This document shows positions 36,774-46,055 of a stretch of 64,000 nt of DNA, in pieces. The translations under genes were made by a program, and so were the position numbers. Positions within the stretch are counted from its first letter, which is position 1, and every line of letters starts with the position of its first letter. This stretch comes from Virgibacillus dokdonensis. GTDB taxonomy: Bacteria; Bacillota; Bacilli; Bacillales; Amphibacillaceae. The stretch is from the NCBI RefSeq assembly GCF_900166595.1, contig NZ_LT745763.1, positions 1,251,761-1,315,760 on the forward strand, read 5' to 3'. The notes under the pieces are model-generated. The model made no database searches and was not told the DNA's origin. It saw only the letters and a list, made by a program, of their open reading frames with translations.

Positions 36774-38585
36774 TTACTTTTCTTTCTGATAACTTGCTTC
36801 TAATTGATCTACAAGTGATCCTACAAAGTCGACAGCTTTCTTAATAGGTTCAGGCGAAGACATATCCACACCAGCTTTTTGAATTAAATCAAGCGGCTTT
36901 AGTGTTCCTCCAGATTTTAATACGTTAATCCAACGTTCGGCAGCTGGAGCCCCTTCTTGCTGGATAGTCTGTGCTACAGCAGTAGAGACGGTCAGACCAG
37001 CAGAGTACGTATAAGGGTAGAGTCCCATGTAGTAATGTGGCTGACGCATCCATGTGAGTCCGGCTCCTTCATCCATTGTTACTTTATCTCCCCAGAAATT
37101 CGCTAAAGCTTCTTTCTTTTGTTCAGAAAGAACTTTTGCTGTTAAAGGCGTTCCATTTTCGGCTAACGTATACACCCTTTTTTGGAATTCTGCCTCCAGT
37201 AAATGCGTCACAAAATTATGATAATATGTCCCTAATAACTGGGTGATAATCCATCTTTTCATTCGCTCATCATCTGTTTTAGCTAATAAGTGATTCGCGA
37301 GCAGTAATTCATTTAAAGTGGAAGGTGCTTCAACAAAGTACGTTGAAGGACGAGTATTAAATAAAGACTGTTCTTTTCCGGCAAAGTAAAAATGACCTGC
37401 GTGTCCCAATTCATGAGCTAATACAAATGCACCGCGCATGGTATCTGTCCATGTAATTAGGATATAGGGATGTACGCCATAAGGGCTGGAGCAAAAAGCA
37501 CCTGTCCTTTTCCCAATGTTATCAGCCAAGTCGACCCAACGGTTTTGAATAGCCTGTTTTATAACTTGTTGATATTCTTCTCCCATAATACCGAGAGCGT
37601 CCACAATTGTAGCTGTCGCTTCTTCATATGTAGTTACCGGATTGAAGTCTGGATCAAGCGGCGCTTTCAAATCGCATAAGTATAACTCTTCCAATCCCAA
37701 TTGTTCTTTTTTTAGTCTAGCAAATCGTTGCATATGAGGAGCGAGCTCTGCTTGAATAATATTTAGTTGATTATGATACATATCTGTCGTTACCTGTTGT
37801 GGATGCAATAGCATATCTGTGACATTATCATACTGACGTTGCCTTGCCATCACCACTTGCTTGGTAACTTCTGTTGCATAAACGGCAGCGTATGTATGTT
37901 GATATTGTCGAAGCGTTTGTACAAAAGATTTATATGCATTTCTACGAGCAGTGTTATCAGCAGTTAGCTCATAACGGTCTTCATACAATGCAGCAGACAT
38001 AGGAAGTTCATTTCCATGCTCATCCGTAATGGAAGCAAACATCATATCGGATGATGTACTACGCTGATAAATCACATATGGCGCATCGTGAACTTCAGAA
38101 AGAGAAGCGAGTAGTTCTTCTATCTGCGAAGACAATGTATAAGGTTTTTTTTCTATTAAATCAGCAAGCATTTTGCGGTACGTTGCTAATTCGGGGTGCC
38201 GTTTTACAAAATCCCCAATCGTTTCTGTAGGTATTTCCAGTATTTCTGACTGAATAAAAGATAGTTTTGCTTGAATTATTGCTAGTGCTTGGGCTACTTT
38301 TGCGCTATCTTCTTGACGAGATGGGTCTGTTCCATCTGTACTGTTTCGTAAATTAGCATAGGTTGCTACCCACATAACTCTTTTTTGAAAAGCTTCGTAG
38401 GTGGCAAGGCATTGATATAATGCAGAAGCTTCTTTTCCTAATTCTCCTTTAAAAATCGCAAATTGTTCTACATCCTTTTGAATAGCCTCTAATTCGTTTT
38501 GCCAATCTTTGTGTGTAGAAAATAGATCTGATAAATCCCATGTTAAGTTTTCAGGTACTTTAGAACGAGTTGGTCGTTTCTCCAT
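36774..38585 (-). CDS. pepF: Oligoendopeptidase F
   Basis: A 603-residue M3-family zinc metallopeptidase that cleaves short peptides in the cytosol. The zinc motif is AHELGHAGHF (HExxH, about 385-394), with a further ligand Glu in the following helix region EAPSTLNELLLAN. Start at ATG 38585, preceded by AAAGGGGAAGCG, rather than the ATG six codons upstream that is part of the leader. It converges on hemY and is monocistronic. Confidence 0.93.
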   Translation of the reverse strand: MEKRPTRSKVPENLTWDLSDLFSTHKDWQNELEAIQKDVEQFAIFKGELGKEASALYQCLATYEAFQKRVMWVATYANLRNSTDGTDPSRQEDSAKVAQALAIIQAKLSFIQSEILEIPTETIGDFVKRHPELATYRKMLADLIEKKPYTLSSQIEELLASLSEVHDAPYVIYQRSTSSDMMFASITDEHGNELPMSAALYEDRYELTADNTARRNAYKSFVQTLRQYQHTYAAVYATEVTKQVVMARQRQYDNVTDMLLHPQQVTTDMYHNQLNIIQAELAPHMQRFARLKKEQLGLEELYLCDLKAPLDPDFNPVTTYEEATATIVDALGIMGEEYQQVIKQAIQNRWVDLADNIGKRTGAFCSSPYGVHPYILITWTDTMRGAFVLAHELGHAGHFYFAGKEQSLFNTRPSTYFVEAPSTLNELLLANHLLAKTDDERMKRWIITQLLGTYYHNFVTHLLEAEFQKRVYTLAENGTPLTAKVLSEQKKEALANFWGDKVTMDEGAGLTWMRQPHYYMGLYPYTYSAGLTVSTAVAQTIQQEGAPAAERWINVLKSGGTLKPLDLIQKAGVDMSSPEPIKKAVDFVGSLVDQLEASYQKEK

Positions 38586-39080
38586 GGACGCTTCCCCTTT
38601 CATAAATTGAAAATTAGTAAACTGTAAATAGTGATGCTGTAAGTTCGATTTGACAACCTTAGTATAAGACGTCTGATTTTAATATGAATTATCTTTCTAA
38701 AGCAATCCTGTAGTTATTGGATGTATGTATTATTATATTATAATGACTTGAATAATAATAGGTGTTTTAAGAAAATTTAGTATTCATTTCAAAATATAAG
38801 ACACTGTAAGAATGCTACTTCAAAAGTTGGAGATAACAGCACTTAAATTCCCAATTCGTTCGCCTAAACAATCCGTCGGAATGAAAAAACCACCTCTGAT
38901 TGAAGGTTCACTTTATAATTGCAAAATAACTTTCTTTGAACCTGAAAAAAGCTGACATGTTCATTGTCAGCTTTTCTTAATAGGTCGTTCATGCTTGGTA
39001 CAATTACCAATTTGAATTAAGACAATTTGAAGATGGTACTTGAACTGGTGGCGATGAAGTAGCTTTCTCATACATTTCAT
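38586..39080. other. Intergenic region upstream of pepF
   Basis: AT-rich with no convincing gene. Near 38889-38925 there is a decayed relative of repeat family D (CCTCTGATTGAAGGTTCACTTTA). The yhfH terminator is at 38945-38978. Confidence 0.45.
38945..38978 (-). terminator. Terminator after yhfH
   Basis: AAAAAAGCTGACA pairs with TGTCAGCTTTTCTT; on the minus strand the stem ends in a T run. Confidence 0.75.
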
Positions 39081-39209
39081 TTATCTTGCTGGATGATCAC
39101 ATTCGTCACATAAATTTCCATAGCAGTCTGCTTTTTCTAACATATCATTTCCACATTTACTACATTTTTTCTTAGGTAAATTTCTGAAAAATTCAAGAAC
39201 GTTGAGCAT
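39081..39209 (-). CDS. yhfH: YhfH-family small zinc-ribbon-like protein
   Basis: A 42-residue protein starting MLNVLEFFRNLPKKKCSKCG, with five cysteines (about positions 16, 19, 29, 34 and 37) and a C-terminal LCDECDHPAR. Spacing suggests a small zinc-binding knuckle. Length, sequence and position beside lplJ match the YhfH family of Bacillus, whose function is unknown. GGAGG lies seven bases before ATG 39209. It has its own good promoter and terminator. Confidence 0.85.
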   Translation of the reverse strand: MLNVLEFFRNLPKKKCSKCGNDMLEKADCYGNLCDECDHPAR

Positions 39210-39244
39210 TGGACTTCCTCCCCCTCGGTTAGTAATTACAAACT

Positions 39245-39274
39245 ATTGTAATATAACAGTATGAAAAAAGTCAA
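39245..39274 (-). promoter_or_regulatory. yhfH promoter
   Basis: Minus strand TTGACT (39269-39274) and TACAAT (39245-39250) with an 18-base spacer. An inverted repeat (AACAGTAT and ATACTGTGTT) spans the promoter and could be an operator. Confidence 0.65.
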
Positions 39275-39940
39275 TACTGTGTTACAACAAAAAATATTTC
39301 TTTATCTCCATTTTTGGTCGTTACCGCAGAAAACCGTATGTAGTGCCGTGGAAAGGCGGCTTAGCAATGTAACAGTATCTAAATATTTTTATTGACTGTT
39401 TTAAGGTATGATAACTTGTTTATACTATAGGGAAGTATTCTTGTAATAAAGCAAAATGATGGTTGACTATTCCTTTGGGGCGATTTGCATTCAATACACT
39501 TTGAGGTGAGCGTGATAGAAAAAGCAGGCGAGCAAGTGATAGCGTGTTAGTTGTTAGATTTTTCCGTGCAAATAAAGGGCAGTTGATACTGTTAAGCTAG
39601 CGGAGGAAAAACACGGAAAGCGTAGTGTTTTTTCGCAGCGGTCACTATCTACATGTCGCTTGTGTTTTTTCGAAACGATTGTTGTATTAAAAATCAAAAA
39701 AAATTGTACATAAATAGAGTACTAGAATTATAGAAGTTATAACTATGCCAAGAAAAGCTTGGCTTACACAATTTTTGCTTCTATCTGTTTTTTTTATTAA
39801 ACTAGAAAGAAGGGACAAGAAGATCAAAACGTTGTTTCTTTGCTCTGTTGTTGCTTCATTACGATATCAGGTGAATGTTTAGAGTATAAAGGATAAGCAG
39901 TTAGAAAAATTTTGTAAACTTTGGAAGGGGTATGACAAGT
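39275..39940. other. Long leader/intergenic region before lplJ
   Basis: About 670 bases without a credible gene. It holds TATACTATAGGGAAG near 39421 (a fragment like repeat family A) and a GC-richer stretch near 39525-39680 with several CACGG/GTGTT inverted pieces. No RNA family was recognised. Confidence 0.4.
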
Positions 39941-40936
39941 ATGAAATTCATTGATAATCAAGGTATTTTAGACCCAGCTATGAACTTAGCATTGGAACAG
40001 TATATTGTAGAAAACTTTGGTGAAAAAGATACATTTTTATTGTTTTATGTGAATCAACCTTCCATTATTATTGGACGCAATCAAAATACGATTGAAGAAA
40101 TAAATACGCATTATGTTAACGAACATGATATTAAAGTTGTACGCCGTTTATCTGGGGGCGGGGCCGTTTACCATGATGAAGGAAACTTAAACTTTAGTTT
40201 CATTACAAAAGATGATGGGAATAGCTTTCAAAATTTTGCTAAGTTCACCCAGCCTGTAGTAGAAGCATTAAATAAGTTAGGTGTGCCTGCCGAATTGAAA
40301 GGACGTAACGATTTAGTTGTCGAAGGTCGTAAAATCTCAGGGAATGCCATGTATGCGACGAAAGGAAAGATGTTCAGTCATGGGACGCTCATGCTTGACT
40401 CTGAAATTGATAAAGTTGTATCAGCGCTTAAAGTAAACAAAGAAAAAATAGCTTCCAAAGGAATTAAGTCCATCCGCAGTCGGGTAGCAAACATTTCCGA
40501 GTTTTTCAATCAAAAAATATCCATGGACGAATTTAAACACGTTATTTTACGGCATGTATTTGATGTGGAGGATATCTCTGAAGTTCCACGTTATGAATTA
40601 ACAGAAGAAGATTGGAAAAATGTTAAACAAATATCACGTGACCGCTATAATAACTGGGATTGGAATTACGGCAAGTCGCCATCGTTTAATATTCAAGCTT
40701 CCCATAAATTTGATGCAGGTCTTGTTGATGTTCGTTTAGACGTCAAGAAAGGAATAATAGAGAATTGTAAAATTTATGGTGACTTTTTCGGTGTTGGAGA
40801 GATCAACGTTTTGGAAAATAGTCTTATTGGTGTCCGTCATCAACAAGAAGCAATTGAAGAAGCGTTGACCAATGTTGAAGTTCCTCGTTATTTAGGAAAG
40901 ATATCGAAAGAAGACTTTATTCAGTTAATCTATTAA
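39941..40936 (+). CDS. lplJ: Lipoate-protein ligase LplJ
   Basis: A 331-residue enzyme that activates free lipoate with ATP and attaches it to E2 or GcvH subunits. The lipoate/ATP pocket motifs VRRLSGGGAVYHD (about 68-80), GRNDLVVEGRKISGNA (about 120-135) and the C-terminal accessory domain (GDFFGVGEI) match B. subtilis LplJ. ATG 39941 gives the family N-terminus MKFIDNQGI and sits ten bases after GGGG; the ATG three codons earlier is too close. In B. subtilis it is also close to yhfH and lcfB. Confidence 0.93.
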   Translation: MKFIDNQGILDPAMNLALEQYIVENFGEKDTFLLFYVNQPSIIIGRNQNTIEEINTHYVNEHDIKVVRRLSGGGAVYHDEGNLNFSFITKDDGNSFQNFAKFTQPVVEALNKLGVPAELKGRNDLVVEGRKISGNAMYATKGKMFSHGTLMLDSEIDKVVSALKVNKEKIASKGIKSIRSRVANISEFFNQKISMDEFKHVILRHVFDVEDISEVPRYELTEEDWKNVKQISRDRYNNWDWNYGKSPSFNIQASHKFDAGLVDVRLDVKKGIIENCKIYGDFFGVGEINVLENSLIGVRHQQEAIEEALTNVEVPRYLGKISKEDFIQLIY

Positions 40937-41132
40937 TGTCTTTGTAATTATGGGAGAACTATATTCTAAAATTCAGGCATGAGTTCAGTTATTGAGCTTA
41001 TGCCTTTTACTGTTCATTTCTTCGATAGCGCTTTCTCTTGAAATGATAAATAACCTCATATATAATTGAATTGTTCAACGATTCTTATAGTTTAGTTGGG
41101 TGTGGGAGAATGATTTTTGTTTACCAATAAAA

Positions 41133-41150
41133 TGAATGATGATTCATTCA
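41133..41150. promoter_or_regulatory. FadR box upstream of lcfB
   Basis: TGAATGATGATTCATTCA, an 18-bp dyad matching the B. subtilis FadR operator pattern TGAATGA-N4-TCATTCA. FadR is the TetR-type repressor of fatty-acid degradation genes and is released by long-chain acyl-CoA. The site lies 118 bases before lcfB. Confidence 0.85.
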
Positions 41151-41184
41151 TTTTATTGCGCTAGAGAAAAGTATGGAATTTTTT

Positions 41185-41252
41185 GGTTTATAGTAAAAGG
41201 AAAACGAAGGTCTGTCGCCACAATACTTGTCGACAATCCGAGTTTTTCTAAG
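41185..41252 (+). repeat. Dispersed repeat family A, copy 3
   Basis: TTTATAGTAAAAG, AACGAAGG and the closing AGTTTTTCTAAGAC in the lcfB leader, between the FadR box and the ribosome site. Confidence 0.5.
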
Positions 41253-41267
41253 ACAAGGGGGAGTTTT

Positions 41268-42803
41268 ATGAATATAAGTAAGCAATTGTCCTGTACTGCG
41301 CAAGAATATGCGAATAAGCCAGCATATATCTTTGAGCATCAGCCAACGAGTTATAAGGATCTCGATCAAGCTGTGACTTTATTTGCTTCTGGGTTAGCAG
41401 CAATTGGTTATAAAAAAGGTGATCACATTGCTTTAGTTGTCGGAAATAGCCCTTATTACATTATTGGTCTATATGGTGCTCTAAGGCTGGGGTTAGTGGT
41501 TATTCCAATTAATCCATTATATACACCAAGTGAACTGAGTTATATTTTACATAATGGAGATGTCAAGGCGGTAATAACGTTAGACCGATTACTAGAAAAA
41601 TTTCAGGCGATAGATGGGGAACTAAGTATTTCTAATTACATTGTTTGTGATTCTGGGGCAGGAGAACAACCAATACCGATGGAAAGAGAAAGATTGCATG
41701 CTTTTTCTGAGGTGCTACAATTAGGAGATCCGTATTTCGACCAACCAGATCTGCAAAGTGATGATTTGGCCATTATTTTATATACATCTGGGACAACTGG
41801 TACACCAAAGGGAGCCATGCTTTCTCACCACAATTTGTATTCCAATGCAAAAGATGTTGCAGATTATTTAAGTATAAATGATAAAGACAAAGTAATTGCT
41901 GCTTTACCCATGTTTCATGTGTTTTGCTTAACGGTTTCCCTTAATGCGCCTTTAATGAATGGCGGGACAGTTATCGTTTTACCAAAATTTTCACCTTCTG
42001 CCGTATTTGAATTAAGTACAACCTATCAAGCAACTATTTTTGCTGGGGTACCGACGATGTATAATTATTTATTGCAAGCAAAGCGGGAAGATAAAGAAAA
42101 TCCATTTGCAACGATCCGGTTCTGTATTTCTGGAGGGGCATCTATGCCAGTAGCTTTGTTAAAGGGATTTGAGCAAGCTTTTGATGTCACCATATCTGAA
42201 GGCTATGGATTATCTGAAGCTTCACCGGTAACTTGCTTTAATCCGTTAGATCGACCACGTAAACCGGGGTCGATCGGCTGCAGTATTCAAGGGGTTGAAA
42301 ACAAGATTGTAGACGAATGGGGCGAAGAAGTGCCTGTTGGCGAGGTTGGGGAATTAATCGTTCGCGGTCCCAATGTAATGCTAGGCTATTATAAGCTTAC
42401 GGAAGAAACAGCTGCTGCTTTAAAAAATGGCTGGTTATATACGGGAGATATGGCACGAAAGGATGACGAAGGTTATTTTTTTATCGTTGACCGGAAAAAA
42501 GATATGATTTTAGTAGGTGGCTATAATGTGTATCCTCGTGAAGTAGAAGAAGTCTTCTATAGGCATCCAAATGTAATAGAAGTAGCTGTAATAGGTACGC
42601 CTGATCCAGAAACTGGTGAGGAGGTACAATGCTTTGTTGTGACAGATGAAAATGACGTAACCGCGGAAGAATTAATTTCATTTTGCCAGACGTATTTAGC
42701 AAAATATAAAGTCCCTGCAAACATCATTTTTTTAGATGAATTACCAAAGAATACAACTGGAAAAATTTTAAGGAAAAACTTAAAGGAACAAGTACTTCAA
42801 TGA
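41268..42803 (+). CDS. lcfB: Long-chain fatty-acid-CoA ligase
   Basis: A 511-residue AMP-forming ligase that makes acyl-CoA from fatty acid, ATP and CoA. Motifs: YTSGTTGTPKGAMLSH (about 167-182), YGLSEASPVTCF, YTGDMARKDDEGYFF and PKNTTGKILRKNL with the C-terminal catalytic lysine. GGGGGAG before ATG 41268 sets the start; a 44-codon upstream extension in the same frame contains repeat A and the FadR box and is not coding. Position near lplJ and the FadR site agree with LcfB (YhfL). Confidence 0.92.
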   Translation: MNISKQLSCTAQEYANKPAYIFEHQPTSYKDLDQAVTLFASGLAAIGYKKGDHIALVVGNSPYYIIGLYGALRLGLVVIPINPLYTPSELSYILHNGDVKAVITLDRLLEKFQAIDGELSISNYIVCDSGAGEQPIPMERERLHAFSEVLQLGDPYFDQPDLQSDDLAIILYTSGTTGTPKGAMLSHHNLYSNAKDVADYLSINDKDKVIAALPMFHVFCLTVSLNAPLMNGGTVIVLPKFSPSAVFELSTTYQATIFAGVPTMYNYLLQAKREDKENPFATIRFCISGGASMPVALLKGFEQAFDVTISEGYGLSEASPVTCFNPLDRPRKPGSIGCSIQGVENKIVDEWGEEVPVGEVGELIVRGPNVMLGYYKLTEETAAALKNGWLYTGDMARKDDEGYFFIVDRKKDMILVGGYNVYPREVEEVFYRHPNVIEVAVIGTPDPETGEEVQCFVVTDENDVTAEELISFCQTYLAKYKVPANIIFLDELPKNTTGKILRKNLKEQVLQ

Positions 42804-42810
42804 AAGGCCT

Positions 42811-42860
42811 AAACTTAGCAGCTGTTGCCATAAAATAGGTGGCAAGCTGCTAAGTTTTTC
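42811..42860 (+). terminator. Terminator after lcfB
   Basis: AAACTTAGCAGC pairs with GCTGCTAAGTTTTT, with an inner GTTGCC/GGCAA extension; ends in a T run. Confidence 0.85.
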
Positions 42861-42995
42861 TAAACAGATAAGAAAATATAAATGAGTTGCTTGTGGATAA
42901 TAAAATAACTGAATAGTATAAACTTAGGGTTTATAGTATAAGAAAAACAAAGGTTTCGCATAAGACTTGGTAACAAGCCAAGTTTTTCTAACGAC
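42851..42995 (+). repeat. Dispersed repeat family A, copy 4
   Basis: The longest copy: AAGTTTTTCTAAACAGATAAG, ATAACTGAATAG, TTTATAGTATAAG, then hairpin ACTTGGTAACAAGCCAAGT and TTTTCTAACGAC. The first half matches the copy at 7530-7594. Together with 42996-43165 it fills the gap before comK. Confidence 0.6.
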
Positions 42996-43079
42996 ATAGC
43001 ATTTTTTAATAAATTTTATTCTATTCTTGTTGATGAAGTGGTGAAAAGAAATGGCAAACAAAATAAAATAATCAGAAAG

Positions 43080-43092
43080 AAAATGTGTTTTT
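43080..43092. promoter_or_regulatory. Possible ComK AT-box upstream of comK
   Basis: AAAATGTGTTTTT fits the A4-N5-T4 half of a ComK box, 74 bases before comK. A second, imperfect A/T pair follows near 43107-43123. Autoactivation would be expected. Confidence 0.35.
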
Positions 43093-43165
43093 TGTTTCTT
43101 TTTTTGAAAAAGTTTGGTATTTTAGTAAAGAAGCCACTTTCTTTTCTTCTAGAAAGGATGAAAAC

Positions 43166-43696
43166 ATGTTTAACTTCTACACAGATCCTCCCGAAATCAC
43201 CCCTTTTACTGCTGCCTTGGTAGCTCGACGAGACTCCAACAACAAAGCAATGACGATGGTGCTTGAAGATCAGGAAGAATATGCAGTTGGTTGCTCCCCG
43301 AGTAAGGTGATGGATCACGCTTGTAAGTATTTTGGCAGCAGTTTAAAAGGAAGACAGGATGGAACGCGTGATGTTTGCGGTATTACCCATAAAGCCCCCG
43401 TTACAATTGATCCATTAAGCGGCATGTATTTTTTTCCAACGATTTCTCCTTCGAGCTCTCAGTGTACATGGATTGCCCATTCCCATATCGAACAAGTTCA
43501 AAGAAAGCATGAATATGGGACGGAAATTATCTTTCTAAATGGAAAAAGCATTGAATTAGACATTTCCTATGGGTCGATGATAAACCAAATTCAGCGAACA
43601 GCTCAATTTCGGTATTTATTAAATAACCGACTCAAGTTTTTAAAGAAGCACATTGCTCCTTCAGAATCGACTTTCTCATCAACTCCTCAAACATAA
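43166..43696 (+). CDS. comK: Competence transcription factor ComK, short C-terminus
   Basis: A 176-residue ComK homologue, master activator of DNA-uptake genes. Conserved blocks are CKYFGSSLKGRQDGT (about 52-66), ITHKAPVTIDPLSGMYFFPT (about 72-91), CTWIAHSHIEQV and the AQFRYLLNNRLKFLKKH end. B. subtilis ComK has 192 residues; here the final region is replaced by a short Ser/Thr-rich tail, so some C-terminal function may be lost. ATG 43166 follows AAAGGATG. The 3' end overlaps the converging yhjD-like gene by about 65 bases. Confidence 0.85.
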   Translation: MFNFYTDPPEITPFTAALVARRDSNNKAMTMVLEDQEEYAVGCSPSKVMDHACKYFGSSLKGRQDGTRDVCGITHKAPVTIDPLSGMYFFPTISPSSSQCTWIAHSHIEQVQRKHEYGTEIIFLNGKSIELDISYGSMINQIQRTAQFRYLLNNRLKFLKKHIAPSESTFSSTPQT

Positions 43697-44027
43697 GTTT
43701 CACTTTTTTTCGGATAGCAGGATTGAAATAATTGCGTTTTTCCTCACGCCCTCGACAAATAAACAAATAAGAGGAAAAGGAATCATTTTTCTCCAACTTT
43801 ACAACTTGTATTTGTTTTTGCTGCATCGTTTTCCGTAAGTTTTTTCGCTCCTGAAATGCAAGCTGTTCCATTCTTGTTAAAACTTCTAGGTAGGATTCCT
43901 TTATTTTAAATGCTTTGAATGTACCAGTCTGTAGAAAATAAATATCTTGTTGAATTACTAAGATAGTCATGGAAAGAAACAGGAAGCGTGATGCCAATGT
44001 TAACTCATCTTCGTTTAAGTAACGCAA
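43632..44027 (-). CDS. YhjD-like protein
   Basis: A basic, mainly helical protein of 131 residues. The C-terminal stretch FICRGREEKRNYFNPAIRKK resembles the conserved end of YhjD, and the position between comK and a yhjE-like gene agrees. GGAGG lies eight bases before TTG 44027; a GTG six codons earlier lies inside the ribosome site. Function unknown. It is antisense to the last 65 bases of comK, so the two transcripts can interact. Confidence 0.7.
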   Translation of the reverse strand: MRYLNEDELTLASRFLFLSMTILVIQQDIYFLQTGTFKAFKIKESYLEVLTRMEQLAFQERKNLRKTMQQKQIQVVKLEKNDSFSSYLFICRGREEKRNYFNPAIRKKVKLMFEELMRKSILKEQCASLKT

Positions 44028-44428
44028 AAAGAATTCCTCCTTCACAAGGAACGTATGTTCCTTTGTTGCTAGTATATGCGATAAACATAAAAAAATTCAA
44101 TTCATAAAGAAAAGAAAGTGGCGATATAAGTGATAGGACTTTGCACATGGCGATTTTTCTATTAAAATAGAAAGTACTAACCATTCTTCAAGGGGGTAAA
44201 GAGAACACCTCTAATTCAAGTTTTACTTTGTCTATCATTTCATTCTTTTAATTACTATAGGAATGTGTAAAGTTTTAAGTTTATCGTATAACCGACGTTT
44301 TTCTCATGTGTTTAGGGAGAAAAAGACACTAAAGTATGAAATCGTCTGTTATAGGAAAACATGGAGATATCATTATTATGTGAAAAAACTAGAAAAATAA
44401 CATTCATATTATCGAGGAGATTTACTAC
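44028..44428. other. Intergenic region between yhjD and yhjE
   Basis: No gene seen. It holds a dyad AAGGAACGTATGTTCCTT (44046-44063), just upstream of the yhjD start, a decayed family D relative near 44192-44233 and family A copy 5 at 44254-44312. Confidence 0.5.
44254..44312 (+). repeat. Dispersed repeat family A, copy 5
   Basis: ACTATAGGAATGTGTAAAG, TTTATCGTATAA and ACGTTTTTCTCATG keep the order of the family but lack the inner hairpin. Confidence 0.5.
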
Positions 44429-45085
44429 ATGCTTTTATTAGACATCCAACTATCCGATTGGGAAATGATTTTTGATAGTGAAACTTTTGATGATTACATT
44501 ACGCAACTATTAAAAAATTATGAGAATCTAGGCCCTATCCCTGGTTTCCTGTTGCCATTTATTGAGGCGTTTTTTCCATTTTTGCCGCTAGTTGTATTCG
44601 TTTTTGCCAATGCTGCTGCTTATGGGCTGTTTGAAGGGTTTATTTTATCTTGGGCAGGTGCAGCAATAGGTGCTATTCTCGTCTTTTTAATTATTCGTAA
44701 GTTAGGTGATCGAAAAGTATTTAAAATAATTCGTAAAAATAAACAGGTGAGGAAAGTAACTGCATGGCTAGAAAGGCATGGTTTTGGACCACTGTTTTTA
44801 TTAATGTGTTTCCCTTTTTCTCCGTCATCTGTTATTAATGTTGTTTCTGGATTGTCTAAAATTAGTACCCAACAATTTATCTTAGCCGTAATTATGGGGA
44901 AATCCGTCATGATTTTCTCCATTGCTTATGTTGGCTCAAGTATTATGGAATTTGCCAAGAATCCGGTGAAAACGATTGTTGTTGGAATATGTATCGTGTT
45001 ATTTTGGATGATTGGTAAATATATTGAAAAGCGATTACAGAAAAAAGCGGAGTTGCGCGAAGAATCTGATACGAGGAAAGATTAA
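44429..45085 (+). CDS. TVP38/TMEM64-family membrane protein (YhjE-like)
   Basis: A 218-residue membrane protein of the SNARE-associated/VTT family. It has the reentrant-loop signature with AAAIGAILVFLIIRKLG (about 79-95) and FPFSPSSVINVVSGLSKI (about 130-147). The preceding PFIEAFFPFLPLVV is also typical. Role in B. subtilis is unclear; relatives are linked to lipid scrambling. It lies 55 bases before the signal peptidase gene, as yhjE precedes sipV in B. subtilis. Confidence 0.82.
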   Translation: MLLLDIQLSDWEMIFDSETFDDYITQLLKNYENLGPIPGFLLPFIEAFFPFLPLVVFVFANAAAYGLFEGFILSWAGAAIGAILVFLIIRKLGDRKVFKIIRKNKQVRKVTAWLERHGFGPLFLLMCFPFSPSSVINVVSGLSKISTQQFILAVIMGKSVMIFSIAYVGSSIMEFAKNPVKTIVVGICIVLFWMIGKYIEKRLQKKAELREESDTRKD

Positions 45086-45140
45086 AACATCTGTTTCTAG
45101 GGTAAGCTATTAGTAGAACTTACTCTGGAGGAAGATGAAA

Positions 45141-45692
45141 ATGAAAAATAAATATCGGAAAGTGGTCTTTGTTATTTTGTTTGGGGCCATGATTATAATT
45201 GCTAGCAGGTCAGCTTTATTTGCCAGCTATGTGGTAGAAGGTGAATCAATGGAGCCAACTTTGGATGATGGGAACCTGCTAATGGTAAACAAGTTTGTGT
45301 ATGATTTAACGGAAGTCGATCGGTTTGATGTGATTGTCTTTCGTGCTAATGAGAAAGAAGATTACGTCAAAAGAGTAATTGGAATTCCAGGGGATACGAT
45401 TTATTACCAAGATGACAAATTATATATAAATGGGAATTATGTTGAAGAAGATTTTTTACAAGAATATGCGCAAGCTACGTTAAGTAATAAACCATATACA
45501 GAAAATTTCTCGCTGGAAGAAGTAACTGGAGAGACAAAAGTGCCAAAGGGCAAGCTATTCGTTATGGGAGATAACCGTGGGGAAAGTTTGGATAGTCGTG
45601 CATTTGGATTTATTGCACAGACGCAGTTGGTCGGCAAAGTAGATGTGAAATATTGGCCTATTTCTCAAGCTAGTCTAAGTCTGGGTAACTAG
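45141..45692 (+). CDS. sipV: Type I signal peptidase (SipV-like)
   Basis: A 183-residue membrane-anchored serine peptidase that removes signal peptides from secreted proteins. One membrane helix (about 8-28) is followed by box B with the catalytic serine (VEGESMEPTL), box D with the catalytic lysine (DYVKRVIGIPGD) and box E (GDNRGESLDSRAFG). The S/K dyad is intact. ATG 45141 is better spaced from GGAGG than the ATG two codons earlier. Context matches B. subtilis sipV. Confidence 0.9.
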   Translation: MKNKYRKVVFVILFGAMIIIASRSALFASYVVEGESMEPTLDDGNLLMVNKFVYDLTEVDRFDVIVFRANEKEDYVKRVIGIPGDTIYYQDDKLYINGNYVEEDFLQEYAQATLSNKPYTENFSLEEVTGETKVPKGKLFVMGDNRGESLDSRAFGFIAQTQLVGKVDVKYWPISQASLSLGN

Positions 45693-45846
45693 TGGAAAAT
45701 GGCGTCTTTGGTGAAGTTTTTCCTTACCTATCATTGGTGTCATAGGTTGTACAAGGTTTTGAGCAAATATGAATGCTAGTCACACCTTCTTCATTTTATA
45801 TGCTTCTTATATTCTTCATCTACAGCAAGACGCTTCTTTTCAAACA

Positions 45847-45953
45847 TGATATACTAGAATGATAAAGGACATAAGCAACAATTATAAAGTCAGTTCGGAC
45901 GGACGATCCCGGTCTTCATATAAGGAAAGGGTCTTCTGTCCGTTTTCTATTTT
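45847..45953 (+). ncRNA. Candidate small RNA with extended -10 promoter and strong terminator
   Basis: TGATATACT (45847-45855) is an extended -10 without a good -35. About 40 bases on, CGGACGGACGATCC (45896-45909) pairs with GGGTCTTCTGTCCG (45929-45942), one mismatch, followed by TTTTCTATTTT. The sequence would give a transcript of about 90 bases. It could instead be a distant terminator of sipV. Confidence 0.35.
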
Positions 45954-46055
45954 GTACGTTTAGGAAACGATCGTGGACTGTAGAATAATGCTTCACGCTC
46001 TATGATGAAACATCATTGTAAGATTTAAAGCTGATCATATACCTTTTGTCATAAA

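Noticed and set aside
41136..41267. N-terminal extension of the fatty-acid-CoA ligase by 44 codons
   Set aside because: The extension would be encoded by the FadR box and a repeat element, while a strong ribosome site precedes ATG 41268.
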